Positions 57,134 to 64,000 of a stretch of DNA of 64,000 nucleotides are shown piece by piece (positions within the stretch are counted from its first letter, which is position 1; every line of letters begins with the position of its first letter). The notes beneath the pieces were generated by a model. It searched no databases. It was not told the DNA's origin and was given only the letters and a program-made list of their open reading frames with translations. The stretch lies in the NCBI RefSeq assembly GCF_000374485.1, contig NZ_KB894491.1, positions 585,327-649,326 on the forward strand. Direction: 5' to 3'. Position numbers and translations under genes: made by a program. The DNA is from Algicola sagamiensis DSM 14643 (GTDB lineage Bacteria; Pseudomonadota; Gammaproteobacteria; Enterobacterales; Alteromonadaceae).

Positions 57134-58456
57134 TTGCAATCATATGTTTTTATGATTACATGTTCAGCTGGTATTTTTAGTTGTAGCTTGTTATTTCTGA
57201 TGAAGTTTTCCCACCCATTCAATCAAAAGTATGCTGTTGTTCAGCTCTTTGCTGGGCTCATTTTAGGCTTGATCACCCCAATCATGTATGTCGTATTCCA
57301 AGGCAAAGGATTGAGTACTTTACATATCGGCAGTTTAATCATCATCTCTGCCATCACGACAATGTTGCTGGAAGTCCCTTGTGGTGTCATTGCAGATAAA
57401 TATGGGCGAAAAGCATCGTACCTTCTCGGACAGTTGTTCATGGCATGCGCTTTTCTTCTCATCTTCCTTTATTCTGATTTCATCATTTTGACTCTCGCAA
57501 TGCTGCTACAAGGTCTCAGTCTTTCGCTCGTGTCAGGAACGCTTGATGCAATCTTTGTAGATAAACAAAAACAATTGAGTGACAACCCCGGCTTTCTACA
57601 AAAGAATCTGGCACAGGCTGGCTATTTTCATCATTTTGGGATCTTTATCGGTGCTGTGATGTCTGCATTATTATCGCTTTTACCACAACTGCATTTCCTA
57701 ACAGAAAATGCTGAGTTTTTTTATCAAATTGCATTTTGCCTTATTCCTATTCAGATGCTTTTTGTCTCCTTCTTCATCCAAGAAGTGTCTCCCCAAAAAA
57801 TCGGGAATAAAGTTGGTTTTTTCTCTCTTCTGTCCAACACAACATCACAACTTAAAGGAAGAAAGACATTGCAATATTTGTTATTTTCGACCACGACGGC
57901 GGTCATCGCTTACATGAGTTTTGAAAAGTTTTGGCAGCTTGAGTTACAGTATTTACTAGGCTCAGAAAGTAAAAATTGGCTTTTTGGGGTTTTGGTGGCG
58001 CTCTCTTTGTTATTTAGTATGATTGGGCAAACACTGTCTCCTGCTTATTGCCAATTATTTCAGCACAATTATGCCCATGTTCTCATCACGATCCGCTTGG
58101 CAAGTGGCGCGTCCTTTTTCGCTCTTTTCTTAAGCGATAGTATTATTCCTTTTGCGCTTTGCTTTATGCTGATATTTTTCTTAAATGCGCTGAGCACTTC
58201 CGCTGTCATGACCCTATTTCATCACAGTGTTGATGATCATGAGCGTGCCACACTGCTATCGATACGCTCATTTTTTCTACAATTGGGTGCGCTCGGGGGA
58301 ACATTAATGGCATCCACGATTGCAGATGTATTTTCGATCAAAGTCGCTTTTGGTGTTTCGTGCTTGATCTATTTTATCTCCACACTGTTCTTCTTCATCC
58401 CTGTTGTTTCTACCTTGGCGAGAAAGCTATCCCAAGAAGTCAGATTCAGTAATTAA
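57134..58456 (+). CDS. Major facilitator superfamily transporter
   Basis: 440 residues in this reading with about 12 membrane helices and the loop 2-3 motif GVIADKYGRKASYLLGQ, typical of drug- or solute-proton MFS carriers. The longest frame begins at TTG eight bases after olsF; an ATG 66 bases on (MKFSHPFNQKY) fits MFS topology better. Probably cotranscribed with olsF. Substrate unknown. Confidence 0.8.
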   Translation: MQSYVFMITCSAGIFSCSLLFLMKFSHPFNQKYAVVQLFAGLILGLITPIMYVVFQGKGLSTLHIGSLIIISAITTMLLEVPCGVIADKYGRKASYLLGQLFMACAFLLIFLYSDFIILTLAMLLQGLSLSLVSGTLDAIFVDKQKQLSDNPGFLQKNLAQAGYFHHFGIFIGAVMSALLSLLPQLHFLTENAEFFYQIAFCLIPIQMLFVSFFIQEVSPQKIGNKVGFFSLLSNTTSQLKGRKTLQYLLFSTTTAVIAYMSFEKFWQLELQYLLGSESKNWLFGVLVALSLLFSMIGQTLSPAYCQLFQHNYAHVLITIRLASGASFFALFLSDSIIPFALCFMLIFFLNALSTSAVMTLFHHSVDDHERATLLSIRSFFLQLGALGGTLMASTIADVFSIKVAFGVSCLIYFISTLFFFIPVVSTLARKLSQEVRFSN

Positions 58457-58461
58457 CCGCT

Positions 58462-58493
58462 GGCTCCCGAGAAATCCCCCGCTCTCGGGAGCC
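58462..58493. terminator. Strong hairpin between convergent genes
   Basis: GGCTCCCGAGA, 10-base loop, TCTCGGGAGCC: a perfect 11-bp stem in the gap between the MFS and JAB-like genes. Neither side has a good U-run, but placement between convergent stops suggests a shared terminator or mRNA 3'-end structure. Confidence 0.55.
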
Positions 58494-58521
58494 ATGATTT
58501 CGAATTGCTTAACCAGCCCTG

Positions 58522-59277
58522 TTAGAGATCGGATAGATACTGAAGATCCCCTTGTTGGTAACTGGCTGAATGAATACCATTTGTGATCCGTGCATGCTGG
58601 AGGTCTACTTGATCGAACATTTTTAGATAGCTATTGATGTCTGGATTACTCGGGATCACGGTCCCCGCGATATCGCCGCTTCGATTATCAAAGGAAAACG
58701 GATGATTATGGATCCCGTATTCAAACTGCCACCCCTGCTGCGTTAGTCTACGAATTGCAGCGTGACCCAATCCAACATTTGGCCCCATGTAACTCGCTGC
58801 TGTCCGCCAAGCGACATAAACTTTCAATCGATCATTTTTTTCAAAGATATATCCCTGAAACTCTGTCGGCGAATCAACATAGGACACGCGTTGAAATTGT
58901 TCAGAGATCAATAACTGATCTAAGCAGCTCGCACGATGAATATTACCAGCATGCCCATCAATAATCGCTTGGAAACGTTTGACCTCTTTCGGCATTCCAG
59001 CATTGCGATAAATCGCCTGCTGACGTTTGAGCAATGCAATTTGGTCTAACGTCGCCCGCCTGGCAATAAACCCATGATAACCTTTGATGGTTGCATCAAT
59101 CGGCTCTTGTGCTTCTTCAAGCCAAAGCCCTGCATTTTCAAACTCCCAAAGATATTGTTGAATGTCATTTTGTTCCATACGGAGTTCTGGCTGTTGGTGT
59201 GGTATCGGACAGTTCGCCCAGACTTGAGCTGAGATGAGCGCAATCAATGAAAATAGTATTTTTTTATTGTTTTTCAT
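58522..59277 (-). CDS. Secreted JAB/JAMM-like metalloenzyme candidate
   Basis: 251 residues with a Sec signal peptide (MKNNKKILFSLIALISAQVWA). The C-terminal third carries YGIHNHPF followed, 12 or so residues later, by IPSNPDINSYL, resembling the JAMM zinc motif HxH...SxxD with a longer spacer than usual. The N-terminal part is helical with two cysteines. If the motif is real the protein is an exported zinc hydrolase; the family was not recognised and no partner gene is evident. Confidence 0.6.
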   Translation of the reverse strand: MKNNKKILFSLIALISAQVWANCPIPHQQPELRMEQNDIQQYLWEFENAGLWLEEAQEPIDATIKGYHGFIARRATLDQIALLKRQQAIYRNAGMPKEVKRFQAIIDGHAGNIHRASCLDQLLISEQFQRVSYVDSPTEFQGYIFEKNDRLKVYVAWRTAASYMGPNVGLGHAAIRRLTQQGWQFEYGIHNHPFSFDNRSGDIAGTVIPSNPDINSYLKMFDQVDLQHARITNGIHSASYQQGDLQYLSDL

Positions 59278-59394
59278 ACTAATACTCTCTTTTTATTATT
59301 GGTTCTATTTCAGTATAAATAAATAGAAAAATGACAAAATCACCGAATAGCATGAATTTTATGCGTAGCGGATCTTGAACAATGGTTGGTGGAT

Positions 59395-60048
59395 TTACTT
59401 CGAAGAAACAAGAACCATGAACAACCCTTTCTCAACCCACAATGATACCCGAAGCCCACGACGATAGATTTCTTGTGGTACTTCCCCTTGGTCAATATTT
59501 GGTATTGGACCAAAGATACTGGGATCATAATCGACTTCATAGAAAGTACTCACCTGATCCCCATTCGTTTGATATCGAAGTTGTACCGCGGAAACCCCTT
59601 TGATTGAGCAATAACGGCCACCGAGCATCTGTCTCTCTGAAAGTAAGAATTGCTGAGTCAGTACTTCAGATTGAATCGGAAGAAAGTCTAATAATGTAAA
59701 AAATTTCTGCGCTTGGTTCATCTGGTTTGAGTGAACTTCCAGAGGCTTACGCTTTAAGTGATTCAAGATCACCTCATCCGCAATGTCTTGAACAGATTGC
59801 GCGATCATCGGCTCAGAATGATAGGTTGGTAAAAGCTGATAAGTGCTGAGCGCAATCACACAACAAGCAACACAAGCGACACTCACTAGCGACCACAACC
59901 GCCTTCTCTTTGCTGGAGACATGACACCAAGTCCTTCGGACTGTTGTTTGATCAACAGCTTCACTTGGGTTTGATCGAGTAATGCTTTTTCTGTCTGTTT
60001 TTGTATCGCTGTTTTCATCGGAACCCGTTTACGCGTTTGTTGGCTCAT
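59395..60048 (-). CDS. Probable membrane anti-sigma factor
   Basis: 217 residues: a basic cytoplasmic N-terminus (about 1-48), one membrane helix (LWSLVSVACVACCVIALSTY, about 51-70) and a periplasmic C-terminal domain. It lacks the HxxxCxxC zinc motif of common anti-sigma factors. It overlaps the ECF sigma gene by four bases, the standard sigma/anti-sigma arrangement. Identity rests on context and topology. Confidence 0.65.
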   Translation of the reverse strand: MSQQTRKRVPMKTAIQKQTEKALLDQTQVKLLIKQQSEGLGVMSPAKRRRLWSLVSVACVACCVIALSTYQLLPTYHSEPMIAQSVQDIADEVILNHLKRKPLEVHSNQMNQAQKFFTLLDFLPIQSEVLTQQFLLSERQMLGGRYCSIKGVSAVQLRYQTNGDQVSTFYEVDYDPSIFGPIPNIDQGEVPQEIYRRGLRVSLWVEKGLFMVLVSSK

Positions 60049-60563
60049 TGCGACTGCTCCTTCGGTATTTTATCTGGGAGATCGCCTTGCAACTTTTTCC
60101 TGAGCCGATGCAAGCGTGATAAAAAAGTACCTCTTGGCATTTCCAATCGTTCACAAGCTTCATCCGTGCTATACCCTAAAACAGCCCAATGATAGAGCAC
60201 ATCCCTGTCTTGCGGAGATAGCTCAATCCAGATCTTTTCTAATTGGTCCAAATCAACCAGCCACTCTTCCAAAATAACGGGTGAAATATCATAGGTACCG
60301 CTTTCTTCAAATGACTCATTTCCCCATCGTTGCTGGTAGCGGTAAAGATCAATAAATCGATTACGGATTAAACGTCGAACGTAAGCAAGCGGTTCTGTGA
60401 TCTCTTCAGGTGCATGATTCACTTGCTGAATATACTTCTCCAATGAAGATTGCACGAGGTCATATGCATCATCTGACTGCTGACAAAGCATCATTGCATA
60501 TTGGTAGAGTTTTTGAAGTTGGACGTCCTGCAATAAGTAATGATGTTTTTTGAGTCGTGGCAT
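60045..60563 (-). CDS. ECF-type RNA polymerase sigma factor
   Basis: 172 residues with region 2 (SDDAYDLVQSSLEKYIQQV, PLAYVRRLIRNRFIDLYR) and region 4 helix-turn-helix (LSPQDRDVLYHWAVLGYST, DEACERLEMPRGTFLSRLHR). Located 7 bases after bufC and followed by its likely anti-sigma factor, so it probably drives this operon. Related DUF692/DUF2282 operons in other bacteria are under ECF sigma control in response to metal stress. Confidence 0.9.
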   Translation of the reverse strand: MPRLKKHHYLLQDVQLQKLYQYAMMLCQQSDDAYDLVQSSLEKYIQQVNHAPEEITEPLAYVRRLIRNRFIDLYRYQQRWGNESFEESGTYDISPVILEEWLVDLDQLEKIWIELSPQDRDVLYHWAVLGYSTDEACERLEMPRGTFLSRLHRLRKKLQGDLPDKIPKEQSQ

Positions 60564-60570
60564 AGGTCAC

Positions 60571-61125
60571 CTATTCAAGCGCTTGAAATAGCTCATGCGC
60601 CACTGACCTGACTTGAACACGAATTCCTTCCCGCCAAACAATGATTGGCAGCTTCGGGTCATAATATGCTTGAAAGTCCGTGTATGGATGTTGTTTTGTC
60701 AGCGCACACAAAAGATCGGGCGAAATCTGATCCTGTTCAGATTGCTCAATCAAGCTTAGCCCATCCGGTAACTCCTGCGACTCTTTTGCATAGTATGCAA
60801 TTGAAATGGCATATTCTATTTGGGCTATACGTGCTAGTGTTCCCCATGAAAAAGAGTCCGCTTTTCCCCCTTCAGTTTGCCCACGGATCCAGTGATAGAA
60901 AGCTTCTCCATATAAATTGATATCCCAGCTCTGGGGGACATGATGTCGAATATACATCTGTGCAATCGCGCCAAAAGTATCTGCTCCTAACTGCTCATAG
61001 AGGGCAGGATAAGTCGTTTCAATCGCGCTCAAGTGTGCGCCTATATAGTTGTCCGTATATGCTGCTATTTCCTCCGACAGTACGCCTTCAGCAAACTGTT
61101 CAATTAAACGGGCATAACAAGACAT
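60571..61125 (-). CDS. bufC: Bufferin maturation partner BufC (DUF2063)
   Basis: 184 residues. The DUF2063 N-terminal domain is visible (RLIEQFAEGVLS, HLSAIETTYPALYEQLG, MYIRHHVPQSWDINLYGEAF). DUF2063 proteins accompany DUF692 enzymes and help recruit the precursor peptide. Somewhat short for the family. Overlaps bufB by 22 bases. Confidence 0.85.
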   Translation of the reverse strand: MSCYARLIEQFAEGVLSEEIAAYTDNYIGAHLSAIETTYPALYEQLGADTFGAIAQMYIRHHVPQSWDINLYGEAFYHWIRGQTEGGKADSFSWGTLARIAQIEYAISIAYYAKESQELPDGLSLIEQSEQDQISPDLLCALTKQHPYTDFQAYYDPKLPIIVWREGIRVQVRSVAHELFQALE

Positions 61126-61967
61126 GACTGTCCCTCGGCAGTGGGTTGATATGCTCGAAAATCCATATACGCTTGTGCCTTTCTCATTTGACTCATCAAT
61201 ACATCAAACGATGGCAATTTGCTGTCCCATTCAATGAGACATGGTACCATTGGACATTGCTCGCAATACTTCTCAAAGACTTCCCAAACTTCGTGTGTCA
61301 CTTCAGCACTGTGCGTATCCAATAATCGGTCCTCTTTCACGGAATAACCCGCTAGATGGATTTCAGCAACTCGTTCAACCGGAATTTCCAACAAAAAAGT
61401 ATCTACTGATTCACCAAGGTTATGTTGATTCACGTATGCATTATTCAAATCAAGAAGCAATCCACAGTCTGCTTCCCGACTGACTGCCGCTAAAAACTCC
61501 CCTTCAGACAGTTGACTCTCAGCATAGGTCGCATATCGGGAGACATTTTCAATCAGTATTTGTCGGCCGAGAAAATCCTGAACGACTTTGATTCTGTTCG
61601 CCATATGCTGGACAGCTTCATCTGTGAATGGTACAGGAAGCAAATCATGAAAAAAGTGCCCGTCATGTGCCGTAAAACATGCATGCTCGGAAACAAGAAC
61701 GGGTTGATAAGTGTTGATTGCTTGTTTGAGGTCACTCAAGTAATCGAAATCCAGTACATCCACACCGCCTAAATTCAGGCTGACACCATGAAAACTGAAT
61801 GGATATATTTCATTGATTTGAGAAAGCAGAAACGGATTTAATCCACCGCCAAGATAGTTACATATATGCACTTCAAACCAAGGGACATCCGGTTGTTCTT
61901 GGAGCACTTCGTGTAGATGAAGCGGACGCAGACCAAGACCTGCGCCCTTTATATTTCTGGCAGCCAT
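61104..61967 (-). CDS. bufB: Bufferin maturation enzyme BufB (DUF692, MNIO family)
   Basis: 287-residue TIM-barrel multinuclear iron oxidase related to MbnB. Seen: AGLGLRPLHLHE, VHICNYLGGG, SFHGVSLNLGG, SEHACFTAHDGHFFHDLLP, ENVSRYATYAES, LLLDLNNAYVNQHN, EIHLAGYSV, DTHSAEV and CLIEWDSKLP, which carry the His/Glu/Asp metal ligands. These enzymes modify cysteines of a small precursor. Its ATG overlaps the bufA stop (TAATG). Confidence 0.92.
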   Translation of the reverse strand: MAARNIKGAGLGLRPLHLHEVLQEQPDVPWFEVHICNYLGGGLNPFLLSQINEIYPFSFHGVSLNLGGVDVLDFDYLSDLKQAINTYQPVLVSEHACFTAHDGHFFHDLLPVPFTDEAVQHMANRIKVVQDFLGRQILIENVSRYATYAESQLSEGEFLAAVSREADCGLLLDLNNAYVNQHNLGESVDTFLLEIPVERVAEIHLAGYSVKEDRLLDTHSAEVTHEVWEVFEKYCEQCPMVPCLIEWDSKLPSFDVLMSQMRKAQAYMDFRAYQPTAEGQSCLVMPV

Positions 61968-62242
61968 TATTTCTTCGCTGGCTTCACTTTTTTGACCATA
62001 CCACCGGTCAGCTTGTCACAAGTTCCTTTTGGTACATAGACCCACTCAGTGTCCATATTGTGGTCTTTTGCTTGGCCCGCACATTTATGAGAGCCATCTA
62101 ATGCGCCGCAGTCATTTTTTCCTTTCTTCGCTACCCCAGCACATTTTTCCCATTCTTTTGGTTGATCAGGGACAGCTTGTGCGGATAAAGACACTGCACC
62201 AGCACCGATCAATGCCGCTGTGAGTAAATGTTTTTTGTTCAT
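61967..62242 (-). CDS. bufA: Bufferin precursor peptide BufA (DUF2282-like)
   Basis: 91-residue precursor with a Sec signal peptide (MNKKHLLTAALIGAGAVSLSAQA) and a core holding four cysteines, C34, C45, C54 and C75 (EWEKCAGVAKKGKNDCGA, HKCAGQAKD, VPKGTCDKL). Bufferins are periplasmic RiPPs whose cysteines are turned by BufB into copper-binding heterocycles. The ATG seven bases after GAGG is preferred to one two codons earlier. First gene of bufABC-sigma-anti-sigma. Confidence 0.9.
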   Translation of the reverse strand: MNKKHLLTAALIGAGAVSLSAQAVPDQPKEWEKCAGVAKKGKNDCGALDGSHKCAGQAKDHNMDTEWVYVPKGTCDKLTGGMVKKVKPAKK

Positions 62243-62282
62243 TGTCATTCCTCATAATCATAAATAGAGATGGTTCTCCCTA

Positions 62283-62311
62283 TAAACGTTTGAGTCAGTC
62301 AAATGATTGCA
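62283..62311 (-). promoter_or_regulatory. Candidate ECF promoter for the buf operon
   Basis: Minus strand: TGCAATC, 16 bases, CGTTTA, about 40 bases before the bufA start. The spacing and the CGT-type -10 fit ECF promoters; the cognate consensus is not known here. Confidence 0.3.
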
Positions 62312-62513
62312 AGATGATCAGAGAAGATATTGTATTGGTCAAAATTTAGATGGTTTTACAAGAGTGAGTGAGTGGACGTGTTGTTCCATAATGATTTAGG
62401 GAGTCGATGTGCAAAGTTGTTATTTTTTGATGAAGAAACAATAAAGAAGCAATCCATCTATATATTGAGTAAATATAGTGGCTGGATTCTGGCAGGTTTA
62501 CCCTGGAGGAAGA

Positions 62514-62604
62514 TGGCGGAGAAGGAGGGATTCGAACCCTCGATACGCTATGAACGTATACACGAGTTCCAGTCGTGCGCTTTCGACCACTCAGCCACCT
62601 CTCC
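62514..62604 (-). tRNA. tRNA-Ser (anticodon GGA)
   Basis: 91 bases with CCA encoded. Acceptor stem GGAGAGG pairs with CUUCUCC, anticodon loop CUGGAAC gives GGA (reads UCC/UCU), long class II variable arm, and T-arm GAGGG-UUCGAAU-CCCUC. Confidence 0.95.
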
Positions 62605-62733
62605 GCAGGTTTGCTTGTGTGCGGGCGCTATACTATGGAAATCCGAATAAAGAATCAAGCAAAAAATGTGATCCGTTGTGCGTTTGCACAAGATTAAAAC
62701 AAGTCGCACAAACGCACAACAGATACAAGGTAT

Positions 62734-63792
62734 TTAAGCGTTGCCTTTTACCTTCATTTGATGCTCAGCAGCAAAGTCAAGCATCCGGTGAAGTGGAATT
62801 AAGGCTTTATCTCGCAGATTATTATCCACAAAAATCTCGTGTCCCTCACCATCAATCAATGCACTTTCAATGGCTTGTAATCCATTCATTGCCATCCAAG
62901 GACAATGTGCACAGCTACGACAAGTTGCACCTTCACCACCTGTCGGCGCTTCGATAAAAGTTTTCTCGGGTTGAAGCTGCTGCATTTTATAGAAAATGCC
63001 TTTATCTGTAGCAACAATAAAGGTCTGATTTGGTAACTCTTGGCTTGCTTTAATCAACGCACTCGTCGAACCAACCGCATCCGCCATATCCACGACACTC
63101 GCTGGTGATTCCGGATGAACTAAAACCGCTGCATCTGGATACTGAGCTTTGAGGTCTTTTAATGCATTCGATTTGAATTCATCATGAACAATACAGGCGC
63201 TTTGCCAAAGGATCATATCTGCACCTGTTTCCTTTTGAATATAAGCGCCCAGGTGACGATCCGGTCCCCAGATAATCTTCTCTCCTTCATCATCCAGATG
63301 CTCCAAAATCTCAAGCGCAATACTGGAAGTCACAACCCAATCTGCTCTTGCTTTGACAGCAGCAGACGTATTGGCATAGACAACAACTTTACGATCTGGG
63401 TATTGATCACAGAATGCTGAAAACTCTTCGGCTGGACAGCCAAGATCTAACGAACAGGTCGCTTCTAGGGTTGGCATAAGCACTGTTTTTTCCGGCGTAA
63501 GGATCTTCGCAGTCTCACCCATAAAGCGAACACCAGCAACAATCAGGGTTTTTGCTGGATGTTGATTTCCAAAACGGGCCATTTCAAGAGAGTCAGCGAC
63601 ACAGCCACCAGTTTCCTCTGCCAGGGCTTGTATCTCAGGATCCGTGTAATAATGTGCGACCAACACAGCATCTTTTTCTATCAGAAGCTGTTTGATACGC
63701 AGTTTGTAAGCTTCTTTTTCCACCGCGGTTAATGTTTTCGGCTTGGGTGGAAAAATAAAATCGGTTTCTACCAGCTGATGCGCTTGGCTCAT
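62734..63792 (-). CDS. nadA: Quinolinate synthase A
   Basis: [4Fe-4S] enzyme that makes quinolinate from iminoaspartate and dihydroxyacetone phosphate in NAD synthesis. 352 residues from the ATG of [12 protein letters not shown]. Three cluster cysteines are in the expected places: [24 protein letters not shown] QSACIVH, and [13 protein letters not shown]; also [13 protein letters not shown] single gene between two tRNA genes. Confidence 0.97.
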   Translation of the reverse strand: MSQAHQLVETDFIFPPKPKTLTAVEKEAYKLRIKQLLIEKDAVLVAHYYTDPEIQALAEETGGCVADSLEMARFGNQHPAKTLIVAGVRFMGETAKILTPEKTVLMPTLEATCSLDLGCPAEEFSAFCDQYPDRKVVVYANTSAAVKARADWVVTSSIALEILEHLDDEGEKIIWGPDRHLGAYIQKETGADMILWQSACIVHDEFKSNALKDLKAQYPDAAVLVHPESPASVVDMADAVGSTSALIKASQELPNQTFIVATDKGIFYKMQQLQPEKTFIEAPTGGEGATCRSCAHCPWMAMNGLQAIESALIDGEGHEIFVDNNLRDKALIPLHRMLDFAAEHQMKVKGNA

Positions 63793-63924
63793 GCTACTCA
63801 ACTCTACTTCAGAACAAAATGTCTCATTGAGCGTATTATATCAAGGCAATTTGGGAAGTCACAGAGGAGATGACAAAAAGAAGACAACAAGTAGGCATAT
63901 ATTCGAATATAGACAAGGACAACG

Positions 63925-64000
63925 TGGTGGGTCATGATGGACTCGAACCATCGACCAATGGATTAAAAGTCCACTGCTCTACCAACTGAGCTAATGACCC
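63925..64000 (-). tRNA. tRNA-Lys (anticodon UUU)
   Basis: 76 bases including CCA; its 5' end is the last base of the window. Acceptor GGGUCAU/AUGACCC, D-arm AGCUCAGUUGGUAGAGCA, anticodon loop CUUUUAA giving UUU, T-arm GAUGG-UUCGAGU-CCAUC. Confidence 0.96.

Noticed and set aside
62372..62957. Two plus-strand frames across the tRNA-Ser gene and the 3' end of nadA
   Set aside because: They read through tRNA and antisense nadA sequence.
1..64000. CRISPR arrays, insertion sequences, phage integrase or attachment sites
   Set aside because: No regularly spaced repeats, transposase motifs or terminal inverted repeats were seen; the two tRNA genes have no integrase beside them in this window.

Overview
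This window is chromosomal DNA from a free-living, probably marine gammaproteobacterium of the Vibrionales/Alteromonadales type. The evidence is the core-gene order (xseB-ispA-dxs next to a sodium-type pomAB stator pair; rpsB-tsf-pyrH-frr-uppS-cdsA-dxr-rseP-bamA-skp-lpxD-fabZ-lpxA-lpxB-rnhB-dnaE-accA-tilS; map-glnD-dapD on the other strand; yejK/yejL/yejM), a protease with a GlyGly-CTERM-like tail and an OlsF-type acyltransferase. The species cannot be fixed from the sequence alone.

Layout. 1-5.4 kb: minus-strand pth (cut by the window edge), rplY (long form), a family-9 glycosyltransferase, dxs, ispA, xseB. 5.5-10.8 kb: plus-strand pomAB behind a near-perfect FliA promoter, a truncated haemoglobin, then yejK (minus), yejL and a shortened yejM. 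10.8-16.1 kb: bfr, bfd behind a Fur-like site, a secreted phosphatase, a CPA2 antiporter, a diguanylate cyclase and a DUF924 protein. 16.1-36.7 kb: one long minus-strand block of translation, lipid A, outer-membrane assembly, isoprenoid and replication genes. 37-44.1 kb: plus-strand map, glnD, dapD and a secreted zinc protease. 44.2-47.1 kb: a deletion-riddled ABC ATPase pseudogene and proBA.

47.2-54.0 kb is the most unusual part: six minus-strand loci plus one orphan that look like a single nucleotide-centred unit. They are an MFS transporter, an ATP/ADP-translocase (TLC/NTT) family carrier, a large two-domain protein with a Ham1/ITPase-like N-terminus and an HDxxH-type domain, a stand-alone Ham1/ITPase-like protein, a zinc-LID adenylate kinase and a 294-residue orphan. 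The adk, Ham1-like and large-protein genes overlap and are probably translationally coupled. The large gene is split by an exact 11-bp tandem duplication; removing one copy restores a single reading frame of about 585 codons. I do not recognise this set as a described system.

54.6-58.5 kb: an LpxH-like metallophosphoesterase, OlsF (ornithine lipid synthesis) and an MFS transporter. 58.5-62.3 kb: a secreted JAB-like protein, then a bufferin-type operon (bufA-bufB-bufC) carrying its own ECF sigma factor and membrane anti-sigma candidate. The window closes with tRNA-Ser(GGA), nadA and tRNA-Lys(UUU).

A recurrent small-scale theme is short tandem duplication at gene edges: 18 bp at the ispA start, 16 bp at the stop of the DUF924 gene, 7 bp x3 before pyrH and 11 bp inside the split gene. 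All calls come from reading the sequence; no database search was run.
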